A DNA stretch of 64,000 nucleotides, taken from NCBI GenBank assembly GCA_905250115.1, contig CAJNOI010000248.1, positions 44,641 to 108,640 on the forward strand, written 5' to 3'. Below the pieces are notes generated by a model, which saw only the letters and a list, made by a program, of their open reading frames with translations, had not been told where the DNA came from and did not search any database. The stretch comes from Adineta steineri. Taxonomy: Eukaryota > Rotifera > Eurotatoria > Adinetida > Adinetidae. The translations under genes were made by a program, and so were the position numbers. The first letter of the stretch is position 1. Each line of letters starts with the position of its first letter. Below, one piece after another: positions 24,069-35,965 of this stretch.

Positions 24069-24557
24069 TCAAGAAAGTAATCGAATTGCTTCTTTGACTG
24101 TTTCTTCTGTAATTCCTTGTATTAATGTTGTTAATACAAAATGATCTTGCATACGTGTTTTATCTAGAGTATATAAATCCATATCATCAATAGCAATCCA
24201 TTTATTAATAATAATATCTTCTTCAATTGTTTTATTGTCGAAATTTTTCATCCAAGAATAGATTTCATCTACTCGCGTTTTACCTTGAGAACCAGTCCAT
24301 CCTAGTAAAGAATTGATACCAATTTCTTTAAATGATGCCTCAATTTGTGCTCGTGATTTTGGAAAAAATCTATATACAAAATATCTTAGATTTTAATTTA
24401 AGAAAAATATATTCGATTACCTCCATGAAGATGATAGAACAATTCGTGCAGATGTTATATCTGTAATAGTTTTCAAATGTTGTAAACAATTTTTATCCAT
24501 TTTTCTGCCTAAACATAAGACTCCATCAATATCTAAGAAGATAATATTTAATGCCAT
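24069..24557 (-). CDS. HAD-superfamily domain protein (SAK-type)
   Basis: Two exons, 24557-24421 and 24369-24069, join in phase 2 (AG|A) to about 145 residues. HAD motif I is FLDIDGVL at residues 7-14 (both aspartates present). Motif II is IVLSSSWR. A DD pair (WIAIDDMD) near residue 105 fits motif IV. The small size without a cap domain and the SSSW motif resemble the HAD domain named after Swiss Army Knife RNA-repair proteins, often called hydrolase or phosphatase. The substrate is unknown. It is intracellular, with no signal peptide. Confidence 0.78.
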
Positions 24558-25289
24558 TTATTTCTAAAATTATAGAGTGAAGTATTTTAACATCAAAACA
24601 AAAGTGTTAACAATATTGATATAACATTGTATTTAATTAGATTATATTACAATTCAGTAATAGACATTTATAGAAACACAATGGATGATTTTTTTGCTCT
24701 TATGTTATCACATTTTATGTCATTTTGCATGAGAGAACAAAAAAAGATATCCGGCGTCATTTCTTGCAATACGATGCGGTCATCATTTATACACTAAAAT
24801 AAAAGATGTCGCCGACTGTATTACGAAAATTTCTCTTTTAATTCTATAAAAAAACGATTGCACATCAACTACTTGGACAATAAAGTTTGTGTATTTGTCG
24901 AATGATACCTTGTTAAGCTTAACAGTTGTATCTTCTCATTATTATTTGAGTTGAAGTCATGATGGAAACTCACGGAAATTAGCGGTAGTGAAAACACTCA
25001 TGAAGAGCGCGTTGTAACTTTCGGTTTTTGTATGATGAAATTTTTTGTAATCTCAGTATAGACTCATCGAAAATTATTTAAAAATGGATTCGTTATACCT
25101 CCCTCTCTTTGAAACGAATGTCAGTGAATCATTTTTTTCTTTTCGTTCTGTCGTTTCTTCTCATACAATCAGTTTTTATCTAATATTTGAATATATTAAT
25201 GATAGACTGCAGATATACCGTATCAATAGTTTATATGTATTTATTATTTTTATAGAATACTACGAATTACAATACATATGTATCAATAT
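24558..25289. other. Intergenic
   Basis: 732 bases without a supported gene. One plus-strand frame (25084-25293) has no recognisable content and overlaps the 3' end of the dehydrogenase gene by a few bases, so I treat it as chance. Confidence 0.4.
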
Positions 25290-26168
25290 TTAGATTAATA
25301 CAAATCCTCCATCTACTATAACACTCTGCCCAGTCATATAATCTGAATCTTTACTAGCAAGATATGATACAAAATTTGCAATATCATCTGGTTGAGCAGG
25401 ACGTCCAAGAGGAATCATTTCTATGAAATTTTTCTTGACTTCATCTTGTGTTGTACCATGATATTTAGTGAATTCCTGAGTAACGGAATCGATCAACTTA
25501 GTTTCGACATAACCTATAAAGATAATATTGAGTTAATAATAAAACACAAATATGAAACATACCAGGACAATAAGCATTGACTGTTATTTTATGTTGAGCT
25601 AATTCTAGAGCAGCAGCTTGAGTAAGACCACGTACACCCCATTTACTGGCAATATAATGACTTGCCAGTGTAGTTGATCGATAGGCAACCATACTACAAG
25701 CACCAATAATTTTACCGCCTTTACCTTGAGCAATCATCACTTTAGCAGCTTCTTTATAACAAAGAAAAACACCACGTAGATTAGTAGCTAATACTGTATC
25801 CCATTCGTCTGCAGTAATTTCAATGAGTGGCATTATTGGACAAATTCCTGCATTAGCAATTGCGACCTATGTTTTTTGTTAAAAAGAATGAAGTAGATTG
25901 AAAATAAAACAATACATACATCTAAACTTCCTAATTCTTTAACTACATTCTTCATCATTGTTGAGACTGCTTTCTCGTTTGACACATCTGCAGTAATTAC
26001 AATGGATTTTTGACCCATTTTTTCTATTGTCTTTTGAATTTCATTAAGTTGAATAGTATTTGAATTAATATCATTGATAGCAACATTGAGTCCATCTCTA
26101 GCAAGACGTAAAGCAATTGCACATCCCATACCTTGAGCTGCTCCTGTAACTAAAGCACTACGAGACAT
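25290..26168 (-). CDS. Short-chain dehydrogenase/reductase (butanediol/sorbose reductase-like)
   Basis: Three exons, 26168-25920, 25866-25563 and 25513-25290, join in phase to about 258 residues, the usual length of a classical SDR. It has the nucleotide-binding TGAAQGMG motif (residues 8-15), an acidic pair after beta-2 (AINDIN, suggesting NAD+ preference), ITADVS, the NAG motif (IANAG), the active-site Ser (GACSMVAY), the YIASK catalytic pair, and VNAYCPG. It ends with VDGGF. The [20 protein letters not shown] stretch resembles bacterial and fungal acetoin/diacetyl or sorbose reductases. Bdelloids hold many horizontally acquired genes and this is a plausible candidate, but the introns show it is at least domesticated. 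Confidence 0.88.
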
Positions 26169-27534
26169 CTAAAACTGAATTCAATAGAAACGAGAATAAG
26201 CCAATATAGTTATTATCAACGATATGAAACAATACATGTATTCTCTATATATGTATATCATCGATAAAAGATATATGCACTTTTCTTCTCTCTTTTTAAC
26301 AAGCTTTATCGTCGTATAAGATGTATTATCTTTTCTCTTAATGACTTCATGATAGGCGATAAGATGTTAGTTCATTTGTTTCCTCACGATTCTGTTACTA
26401 TTTAATGGTGTTTCCTGCAGTCAACAATTATATATTGCGAATTATCCTAATAGGTCATAATCACTGCTTTTCTCGTGTTCATTCCATTTTATCGAACATC
26501 TTTGCGTGATATAATATAAGACAACTGCTCTGAGTTCAACATTATTCGTTATCGATTCAATACGATAGGAATATTAACAAACAGATAAAGTAAACTTATT
26601 AGTGGTATCATCAAGATGACGTAAGTAAATGTTTGACCTAGTGATATTGCCAACATTTGTTCATCTCATTTACGTTGTAATTTCTTTATTGAGTTTTTTT
26701 TATATCATAAGTTGTCTAGATTGTCTTATCAACGTGATATTTTGACAACTATATTGAATACAAGTAAACATGAAGTCAATACTCAATTTTACTAGAACTA
26801 AAATAAGTTAAATAAAAACTCATTTATTTTTACTTCTCGAGACTTTTTATCCTTTTAATATTAGCCATAGCCATGTCAAGATTACAATGATTAACTTAAT
26901 GTAAATGATAATTCAAAATAAGAATACTGATAGAAAAGTTGATTTATTGTTCGCAGACAATATTAGATGGCGCGCGCGAACTAGATCTTTTTCGAACGAT
27001 ATCTCGCTAGATAATCGAAAGAAGGCATTCAGTCACGTTATAATTTAATAGAATTGTTATCTGACGCTTTCAACATTGAGAATAATACCAAAAAACACGT
27101 TTTCGTAACAATGTTACATCAATATTCATCAGGTATGAATTTGATAGTATCTGACAATGAAGAAAAGAAACAAAGTTTCTTCTGTTGCCTAAAGAAAGCA
27201 GTATTCAATAGTTCACAAAAGAGTTGATATCAATATAAGACAGTAGTGCTCAATGTATACATAATTGAAGACTCGATAGAGATATTTTATCAAGTAATAA
27301 CTTGATGTTAACAAGTCGATAAATCCTTTTTGTAAACAAAATATTCAATAGAATATGTTATCCATCCACGTCCTCTCTTTTTTTTCTACTGATTCCGTTC
27401 GTTATATAGATCGTATAAAACAAAAAGTAATTTTTTCTTCTTATATATATATTGCTGTATCAAATATCGTTTTAATCAACATGAAATACAGAAAAAAATA
27501 AGAGTGCTTCTACTCTAAATGTTGTTAATTGTGT
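26169..27534. other. Intergenic
   Basis: 1.37 kb without a convincing gene. A short frame ends near 27226 (containing SFFCCLKKAV), and an ATG followed directly by a good donor lies near 26614. Neither could be tied to further exons. Confidence 0.4.
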
Positions 27535-28723
27535 TTATAATGATGCCATTTTACTTCTAATCCATGATAGATAGTATTTGACACGTGCAAAAACACTTGG
27601 AAGACCAGTACCAACACCGCAATCTGTAGGGCCATAACTAACAACACCATTTAAATACCTAAAGCAAATGGAAAAGAAATAACAAAGTGTCTTTCTTTGT
27701 TTAAAAAAACTTACCATCGTCCTTCATATTCATACATCAATGGACCTCCAGAGTCACCTTGACATGTGTAACCAACACCATGTTGACTAGCACAAATTTG
27801 TTTTTCTTCATTAAAGCTGGCAGCACCATATGTAGAACATTTAGTACCCATTGTTTGCATATATGTCTGTTTCAGAATGGGGCTTGTATCACCATTGTGA
27901 GCTGTTCTTCCCCAACCAGCTAAGAAATTTAATAATAATAACAATATATTTAGTCTAGTTCAGGACAAAAAAAAGATACTTACAAACCCAAACAGTATCG
28001 TTAACACTCTTCGCTTCAGCACCTGGAAGACAGATTATATTGACTTTATCAGAAAGCTTGATTGGATTTGTCAGACGTATTACAGCTACATCATTTGCAG
28101 TTGTACTGGCAGTGTATTGTTCATGTACCCAAATTTTTGATACAGTTAATTCTTGTTCCATATACATTGGTTTATTAATTTCATGGGCACCAATAATGAT
28201 TTTATAATCATTTACTTGAACTAGACTTTTAATACAATGTGCAGCTGTTAAAACATGACGTTCATCAATAAGAGAACCACCGCACATATTATTAGCTCCA
28301 CGTACCAAAACTTGCCATGGCTAAGAAGTAAAATAGAAATATGGTAAAAATTAATAAAATATTTGTTTTTCAAACAATACTTACCCAACTATTTGGGTGT
28401 GCAATGAGTCCACCAATGATACGTTGTCTCAATGGTTGATATAATTGTTTACCACATTCTTTGGGAAAACTTGCTGGTGGTGTTGTTAAAGGCATACCTT
28501 TACAACAGAGACGTGCTTGACCATTTGCTTGTTCAAAAGCGACAGCACTAATGCATTCTGGTTGTTGTGCATAAGAGACTGAAAACTGTCCATTAGCTCC
28601 TGGTTTCACCCATTGTGAACAGATCTTGCCATTATCTCGAATATTGAGTGTTAATGCTTGTGAAGATACACTATCACTGAGTAAAAGAAGAAGAAGAGCA
28701 ATTGTGTGAAATAGAAGAACCAT
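27535..28723 (-). CDS. Secreted trypsin-like (S1) serine protease
   Basis: Four exons, 28723-28385, 28320-27984, 27919-27715 and 27658-27535, join in phase to about 334 residues. The start at 28723 gives a clean signal peptide (LLFHTIALLLLLLSDSVSS); an in-frame ATG 48 bases upstream would precede it with charged residues. A pro-region of about 85 residues with several Cys, vaguely clip-like, leads to the activation site R-IIGG. Catalytic His is in TAAHC, Asp in ANDVAVI and Ser in CQGDSGGP. Position 189 (S1 pocket floor) reads Tyr in GYTCQGDSGG rather than the Asp of trypsin, so tryptic specificity is unlikely. It is probably extracellular, for digestion or defence. It might be balanced by inhibitors such as the TIL protein at 2439, but that link is speculative. 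Confidence 0.88.
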
Positions 28724-30590
28724 GATGTTCTTTTCTTTTTGAGAATAGAATGAAAATGAAGCTGTTTTCAATCCCTTTTATTGTTCTCTTTTACTAATTA
28801 AAATAATAACCTTGAAAATATTATATATCAATATACCATATAGTAAAACCAAGCTTTATCGTTGTAATTTAAACTTTAATCCTATTGTTTTGATGTTTTG
28901 ATACTGGGAAAGAAACAATTAAATACTGATTCCAATGATGAAATTCAGCGTCTATAGCCTCGATTCCCACACTTTTTTCTCCCGGAATACTATGGTAATT
29001 GAATACTTAGTCGAAAACAAGAAAAAAACGACGACTGTAAATACCTTTTATTAAATACATTCTATTTCTAAATATTTTCGTGGACAAACAGACTTATAAA
29101 TCAAGGTTCGGACCGGTGAGATAATTCAAAAGCATCATATCTTATTAATCACTGGAATATTTTAATTGAAGTAGATTTATTAGATGTGTAACACCTTTTT
29201 TTGACCTCAAAAAGTTCTATTAGTATTTTTTAAGTAAGAGAAAAACAATCATTTTCACATGATCTCTTAATTTGATACTATAATTAAAATAAACCGGGAT
29301 TTACCTTGAAACAAAACTGCGCAATTCAATTTGATTTAATCTGTTGATTATTGTAACAACATTTACCACGATTCATGGATGCTAATTTTCTCCATTTGGT
29401 ATAGCTCAGTTTCATTCATACATCTTTTTGAAATATGTCAATTCAAATAAGTTTATGAATTGAACTAATATGAGTCTACATTTCCTTTTCGAACAATGAT
29501 AAAAGGCATATTATCATATACAAGACTGCACATAAATTTATAATGCAAATAGTCTATTCTAAAAAGTTTCAAACTGTCATCTATGATTTTCATATAAAAC
29601 CATTCAAGTATGCTTGTGTAAATGATTATGTCAGAATGGAAAATTCTTTCACAAGTAAGAACGCTAGACGAGATCACACATTGACTGTCCCATGAGTAAA
29701 AAATAATACTTGTTGTACGTCTTTTTTTTATTATTTATATTTTTCTGATACGTTCTACGTTTCAAATATGATCAATTAGTAACGTCTAGCTTAATATATC
29801 CTATACTACAAGTACGTCATATGTGATGCATAGGTTTTTTAGTCAAAAGTATCGTGCACCACATATGATGCACTGAATAGTCAACGTGTTAAGTAAGTTC
29901 CATTCAGTTATTTAGATAAACAGTTTTCTAAAAACAATGGGCATTCGATTAATACTATGTTTATAAGAAGGATCTATTCATGTAATACATAGAAAATGAA
30001 AATCTACGTATAATGTTGTTAGTATAAAAATAAACCATGATTTTGCCTGTCATCTTACATATAAGATGCACTTTTCTAGGACAGACGAATGCTTATTCAT
30101 ATAGAAAATAGCGTGTTTAAAAAATTATTTCCCTGATCGTTTTTGCTCGAGTCGTTAACAAATGTCCCTCGTATTGAAAGGAAAGTATTTCACCAATTGA
30201 TTCAATTGTTATTAATAAAAACTAAAATATTTTTTCATCGATCTTTCAATATATGTGCAAAATATAATACAAAATTTTTATTTTATTTATGTTTTTCATG
30301 CTCCAATAAGTGACCTTTTTTTTAAAGAATTGCGAGATAATTTTCTTTACTTAGTTATGACTTGTATATAGAGATTATGTGATTCTCATAGTAGAATTTA
30401 ATTAACAGTTCGGAATCTTCTAAATTAATATGTAAATCTTGTTTTTTTTAAATAGATTATTTTTAACATACTTATTTTCTTTATCTTTCAACTACACGTA
30501 TATTATACAATAATGGATTTTGCACATATCTTAGCCTTAATCAGAATTATTTTATTCGGAAGTACTGTTCTTATTTCATTTTTTTATTCT
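28724..30590. other. Intergenic
   Basis: No supported gene. An imperfect inverted repeat with arms of about 20 bases (CATATGTGATGCA / GCACCACATATGATGCAC) lies at about 29810-29872. The rest is AT-rich without features. Confidence 0.45.
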
Positions 30591-30647
30591 TGAGGGTGTG
30601 CGTGTGTTAGTGTGGATGTGGTTGATCAGAGTATTGACACCCACCCT
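30591..30647. repeat. Telomere-like hairpin
   Basis: G-rich arm TGAGGGTGTGCGTGTG with a further GTGGATGTGG, spacer, then C-rich arm GACACCCACCCT. Confidence 0.6.
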
Positions 30648-30722
30648 TTTAACTTTACTAGTTCATCATATCACAACAGAGATAGAAGATCATATTTACT
30701 ATTAGCATTGTGCGTTTTTTGA

Positions 30723-30767
30723 CGGTGTGGGTGTGAGTATTGTACTTCATCCACACTTACACCCTCA
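30723..30767. repeat. Telomere-like hairpin
   Basis: Arms CGGTGTGGGTGTGAGT and CCACACTTACACCCTCA, separated by about 12 bases. Confidence 0.6.
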
Positions 30768-30950
30768 TTATAGTTAATCGAATTTTTACTTTGTCTCTAT
30801 CTAATCAATAAACAAATCTCATCAAAGTGCTTCACATGCAACTTTTATGACTACCAATCTGTGTACTATTCTCACACATCTAAATAGTATTTTCGCATAA
30901 TCTCAAGTTTGTTTGTGAATATAACAAAAAGAGAAATTAGCTGTAAAATT

Positions 30951-31290
30951 AATCTTAACAAAAATAATGGTGTCATTTCTTATGACGATAGAATCATGAT
31001 AGAATAAAAATATTAACTTACTTCGAAATAATGCAGCAAAGATCAAGAAAATGTTTTTCAAAAGTTTTTGAAAGAAATAAGTATAAAAATGAAAAAAAAA
31101 TGACGAAGTTAACTCTTGTATTCACAATGTTTATCTCGATTGTTGTTACCTGTCTGCTTTTGCAATAGGTAAATATTGCTTATCAAAAACGATAAACAAA
31201 TTTATCATAAGTAAGAGACATACACAACACAGTGAAATGAAAACCTTTCGCGGAGAAAATCGTTTTGATAAACAAAAACGCTAGTTGGAA
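30951..31290 (+). repeat. Dispersed repeat family R1, copy 2 (most complete)
   Basis: Collinear with 49076-49294 from AAATTAATCTT through ATTAACTTACTTCGAAATAA, AATGACGAAGTTAACTCTT, TCTCGATTGTTGTTACCTG and TTTGCAATAGGTAAAT. It continues to the blocks shared with copy 1 (TTTCGCGGAGAAAAT, CTAGTTGGAAGA). It has no coding frame and its right border is fuzzy. This copy shows what probably fills the two assembly gaps in part. Confidence 0.75.
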
Positions 31291-31470
31291 GAAATACTGA
31301 ATAATATATAAAACATACAAAATCATCTGAAGAGTATGTGTGGGCATAGGTATTGAATATTTCATATCTCACATCACCACCGTTATCAGAACAGCATTAT
31401 TTGTCGATGTTCCATCGTAAAAAGCTACCCTGAAGTTTAGACTGGAACTAATGAGATCTAATTATGTACT

Positions 31471-31537
31471 GAGGCTATGGGTGTGGCTGCCTATTCTGTT
31501 TCAAACTTTAACCACATCCACATCCCTCCCCCTCAAG
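31471..31537. repeat. Telomere-like hairpin (degenerate)
   Basis: Left arm GAGGCTATGGGTGTGG, right arm CCACATCCACATCCC followed by CCCTCAAG. It lies 3' of the small unknown gene on the minus strand. Confidence 0.5.
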
Positions 31538-31675
31538 ATACAATTCTTATCTACTCTTTTCTTTTCGTAAAATAAACGAAAACAGGAGTTTGAAGCAAGA
31601 TGTGACACATGGTACAACAAATTCTTTCTTTTTTGTTCTCGAATAATATGTTTCAGTTTTAACACAGACAAAGTT

Positions 31676-32119
31676 TTACTGTCGTCCCTTGACACAGAAT
31701 GTTCGCACGCCCTTTGCAGTCATCATTGAACCATTATCGTTGTATGATAAATTACATTTGATTGCGTTGAGCTGAGGATACTGATCCAGATTATCAATGA
31801 TTTTTGTTAGTGCTACTTCAATGACTTTTGGCTCAAGTTTACTTCCTCGCATGTTCATATTCTTGAATTGAGCAGCAATAAATTGGACCGATCCTCCATC
31901 TGTTCCAATCATCATGCTATGTGGACCAACGGTAAGTGAATGATATAGAGCATCGCCCACTTGTTTCAAATCTTCGGGTGTCGGTTGAGACATAGTGTTC
32001 GCATCATCAGGTAAACGTGAGAATTCGCTTTTGTCAAATTGCAATGTACCACTGGCTGCATTATGATTGACCAGAAATTGGCAGAGATGTTGTAAATTTT
32101 CGTCGTCTCGATTAGACAT
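31676..32119 (-). CDS. Unknown small protein, 147 residues
   Basis: A single open frame starting MSNRDDENLQHLCQFLVNHN and ending VRTFCVKGRQ. I do not recognise the family. It has no signal peptide or membrane segment and its composition is that of a soluble globular protein. A glycine-rich turn (MIGTDGGS) precedes a VQFIAAQFKN helix. Coding is supported by its length and normal composition, in contrast to the AT-biased noise frames nearby. It is flanked by telomere-like hairpin and repeat sequence downstream and by the divergent B-box gene upstream. Confidence 0.55.
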   Translation of the reverse strand: MSNRDDENLQHLCQFLVNHNAASGTLQFDKSEFSRLPDDANTMSQPTPEDLKQVGDALYHSLTVGPHSMMIGTDGGSVQFIAAQFKNMNMRGSKLEPKVIEVALTKIIDNLDQYPQLNAIKCNLSYNDNGSMMTAKGVRTFCVKGRQ

Positions 32120-32686
32120 GAAGAAATGTTCTTGTATTTGTTTCCTTGATACAATTTCTATAATAAAATAGATATATGTGAGTCAATATTTTGAGATATA
32201 AGAAAAAAGAAGTGTTAGTGTATATAAACACACCGACTTCATTTTGAATGATAAAAAATAGATATGAGACTACATAGATATCTGACCATTGGACGAAGAA
32301 AAACAACGAAAATATACTACGATAGGAGAAAAGAATATTTCAATCCTATTTCATAATAATATACAGGCTTCGCTTTTTATACTATTCTGAAATAAAATTA
32401 TTTCATCCTTACTTAAAAATATAATCGAACTGAAAGAAGTTTAAACCTTACATCAATATTTGTGTAATATTATTTTTTCTTTTTTCTTCCATTTTGCAAC
32501 CATCTAAGGCAAAAGCAAACGACAATGACTCATTTTCATCGCCTATTCTTCCAAAGGAGAAAAACAGAACTGCTTTGTTATCTTGGTTATGATGTAGTTT
32601 ATGGAGAGAAAAATATTCTTTCATTCATCATTTTACATTTTACACGCTAAGGTTCGTTAAAATAAAGATTATTTTTTCTTATCAAG
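32120..32686. promoter_or_regulatory. Divergent intergenic region
   Basis: 567 bases between the minus-strand unknown gene and the plus-strand B-box gene. It probably contains both promoters. No element was recognised. Confidence 0.35.
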
Positions 32687-33994
32687 ATGCAACCACTATG
32701 TGCTGTTGACACATGTAAACGTAAATGCCGTGGATTATGTTATTGTTGTGGTAAAAATCTTTGTCCTGATCATTTCAAAGAACATGATGATAGAATAAAT
32801 TCTCAAGTCACCCCACTTGGTGATCAACTTAATGAAATTGCTGACGAATTCTCGAAAATTGTTGTTGATGATATTATTGTTCATTGTCGTGAAGTACTAG
32901 ATAAATGGCGTGATGATTCTCTTAAAACGATTGATCTATTTTATCAAGAAAAATGTAAAGAACTTGAAGAACGTTGCGTTCAACGAGTTAATGATCAACA
33001 AAAACAAATTGATAATACAAAAGTTAAAATAAATGATCTTATTCGAGAAAAGGAAGCTACTTATGAAGATATTCCTTTATTAACAACAATTGTGAATGAT
33101 ATTAAACGTGATGTTAAACATTTTAAAGAAGAAGGAATTATAGTCGATACTAATCCTTTGATTATTAATAAAAAAGGTCTGATTTATATTGAAGAATGGT
33201 CATTAGATGAAGTTGATCTGCCAAATATTTCATTTCCATATGAAGAAATCGATTGTTCAATCTATGCATTAGCCAGCAACAATCGATTTTTATTATTAGT
33301 TCAAAATTCGAATTTATGTTTGTTTGATCGAGATCTTAATCATGTTAAAAAATGTTCATGGGAACATGACATTATCTGCGACATCTGTTGGTCTTCGACA
33401 TTAAATATATTTATTCTAGTGACTGATAAAGATGGTATTTTTCTTGTAGATGAAAATCTAACCTCAATTAAATCAATCGAAACGATTGAAAAGAAGAACT
33501 GGTTGTCATGTACATGCTCAAACTCAAGTCTGTTTGTTACAACAAATAGTAAAGGTTCTGATATTTTTCAATTCAATGTTTTATCTTCTTTTAATTTAAC
33601 CAAACAATGGAAACCTGAAACGAGTTGTGGAACTCAAGAATATATTTACAGTATAGCTAATAATAATGAATCACTTGCAATGATAATAGCAAACACTACT
33701 ACTATTAAGAAAGTACGAATCGACCTTCGATCATCAACAACACTCGACCAATTATGGTCACTTAACCTTTATGATACGAATGGGCCTGCTAAGTTGATAA
33801 GTCGCGTGTGTCTGCTAAGATGTGATGAATGGCTTGTAGCCGATCCCAGTGGTTCTCGTCTTTTTCATATTACTAAAGATGGAAAAATAGAAGAATCACT
33901 TGATGATAAATTAAAACCTATGAATGCTGTTTTATTTGGTTCAAATATATTAGCTATTAATACAACAAAATGTGTCAATTTTTATCGAGTTTAA
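32687..33994 (+). CDS. B-box-like zinc finger, coiled coil, beta-propeller-like protein
   Basis: An intact single exon of 435 codons. The zinc site is CAVDTCKRKCRGLCYCC...CPDHFKEH in the first 35 residues. A long charged helix spans about 50-160 (QEKCKELEERCVQRVNDQQK). The C-terminal propeller-like half contains ICDICWSSTLNIFILVTD, WLSCTCSNSSLFVTTNS, DLRSSTTLDQLWSL and DEWLVADPSGSRLFHIT. These signatures are shared with the minus-strand gene at 22422-23741 and more distantly with 3394-5539. No RING is present. It is likely a cytosolic binding protein of an expanded family; its function is unknown. Confidence 0.78.
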   Translation: MQPLCAVDTCKRKCRGLCYCCGKNLCPDHFKEHDDRINSQVTPLGDQLNEIADEFSKIVVDDIIVHCREVLDKWRDDSLKTIDLFYQEKCKELEERCVQRVNDQQKQIDNTKVKINDLIREKEATYEDIPLLTTIVNDIKRDVKHFKEEGIIVDTNPLIINKKGLIYIEEWSLDEVDLPNISFPYEEIDCSIYALASNNRFLLLVQNSNLCLFDRDLNHVKKCSWEHDIICDICWSSTLNIFILVTDKDGIFLVDENLTSIKSIETIEKKNWLSCTCSNSSLFVTTNSKGSDIFQFNVLSSFNLTKQWKPETSCGTQEYIYSIANNNESLAMIIANTTTIKKVRIDLRSSTTLDQLWSLNLYDTNGPAKLISRVCLLRCDEWLVADPSGSRLFHITKDGKIEESLDDKLKPMNAVLFGSNILAINTTKCVNFYRV

Positions 33995-34117
33995 TTTTTC
34001 ATTTTTGATTAATAAATGAAGTTCGTGTGGAAACAAAACAAAATTAATAGAATTGTAAAATAATATTATGACCGACGAGTTTCATTATATAATTATCTAA
34101 TAAATAGTCAGTATCAA

Positions 34118-35656
34118 TCAGGTTTTGTAATTCTTTTTTAGAATTCTATGATCCGAAAGATTTACTTGAAGATGCTTCATACAACGGCAAAGACAAAGAA
34201 TAAACATTACTTGTTCGATTTCAGTAATTTTTTCGAGTTTAACTTTTGTTATTTTATTTTTGAGTGATACCCGATGAAGAATATCAGCATTATTTTGAAT
34301 GATTGGTATCGATAATATATGTAATGAAACAAGATGAGGTAACATTTCGATAATTTGAATAAACATATCAGAAGAAATCGTCGCACAATTGATAGTTAAA
34401 TGAATAAATTTAATTGAATCAAACATGAATTTGTAATTATCAATCAATGATTGATTTCGTTTCGGATTGGAAGTAAAACTATGGATCATAAGTTGAATGG
34501 CTAGATTATTTGATTTTGGATGTGTCATTATAGTTTCTTTTTTTTCATCAAAATCAAAACATGTTTTCCTAAATATAAAAAAACCCGAATCAAAATTAAT
34601 TGAAAAAATCTATGATAATATACTTTGACGAATGAATGGAGAAATGAATGATTCTACAATCAATAAAAATTTCAAATATCCATCCTTTATTAACCCAAAA
34701 TGGTGAACTAAATTGATTAATAATTAAATGAAGAGATCGATCTTCATAAATGATAAAATTATGTTGATAGCAATTATAAATCAATGTATTTAAATGTGGA
34801 ATATAATTCGTTATCAATCGTTCCCATCGATCAGCATCAAGATACGCTTTGTTAAAATTTGGTTTAATATGTAATCGTTGCAATTGAGGAGAAACTTTCT
34901 TGATAAATCTTTCAAAATCATTAAAATCTAGATAACAACAATCAATACGTATATGTTTTAAATAAGATAATGTTGGAATCTGTTCATCTTCAACATTCTG
35001 ATCTGTTTTAAGTAAATTACCACAAATAAGATGGCGTAATTGAGGTGTATGACAAATTATAAATATTAATTCATCAAATGTACATTCATGATTGATAACG
35101 AAATATTCAATCGTACTAAATTGTTGATGTAGTATACCAGCAGGTAGTGAAATATTTGTCTCATTGATATCATCATATTCATAATTCAATTCTTCTAATG
35201 ATATTTTATTGTATTTTAAGGTTGGAAAAGAGAAAATCAATCGGTAAATATCACGAATATCTTTAGGGAATAATAGATGACATATTAGAGTTAATGATAA
35301 GAGATTTGGTAATGATTTTAGATGCAAAAGAGGATCTACAGCTAATTCGATAAGAATATCACGTAAAATAACTGATTGAAGATTATAAAATGATGCATTA
35401 ACAATACAATATTTGAAAAAATTATTGACGAAGATATCATCTTTTATATCAAGCGAAAGAATATGATGTTGATTTGGAATAATAACAGTTTCACAACATT
35501 CTTCAAGATTTGATATTGTTTCTGAGCAAAGTTTAATTTTAAATAAAATTGAAGACGAGAATTTAAATTATGAAATGATTTATAAGTATCATAACCATCT
35601 ACATAATCAAATATCTCCAAGAGAATTTCATTGGAAAGATCTTCAAAATGTGTCAT
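34118..35656 (-). pseudogene. F-box / LRR-like gene with frameshift
   Basis: The start at 35656 gives a good F-box (FEDLSNEILLEIFDYVDGYD). After about residue 36 (NLNSRLQF, near 35545) the family-typical sequence continues only in another frame (LFKIKLCSETISNLEECCET...). That frame then runs without a stop into the long LRR-like part at 35327-34596. An intron (donor GTCAAA|gtatat near 34609, acceptor near 34564) leads to the last exon, to 34118. No splice site explains the frame change, so this is either an indel mutation or a sequencing error. The intact counterpart at 17646-19403 shows the expected layout. If the frameshift is real, only a short F-box peptide would be made. Confidence 0.72.
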
Positions 35657-35965
35657 TGAAAGTTGTCTTGATATAACAAGAAAGAAAAAATATATGAATT
35701 ACTTACAGTTTTATATAATTTAAATTCATATTCTAACTTAAAATATTAAATCATCTAAAAAATTTATTTTAAATAGAAAAATGATGATAGAAAACATAGA
35801 GTATTTATACTGAATCTTTTCATCCATTACTCATAGCAACTAAATTCGTAGATAAGAGTATGAGTTATAAATGATATTCTAAAGAGGAAGAGAGTGAATA
35901 TTAGTCATTTAAGGATGTGAGTGTTTTATGGATATGAAGAAATTATGTAGTCAATAGAATAACGA

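Noticed and set aside
27110-27226. Short frame with SFFCCLKKAV
   Set aside because: Too short, with no partner exon or recognisable domain.
29810-29872. Imperfect inverted repeat CATATGTGATGCA / GCACCACATATGATG
   Set aside because: Single occurrence with mismatches; could be chance in AT-rich sequence.
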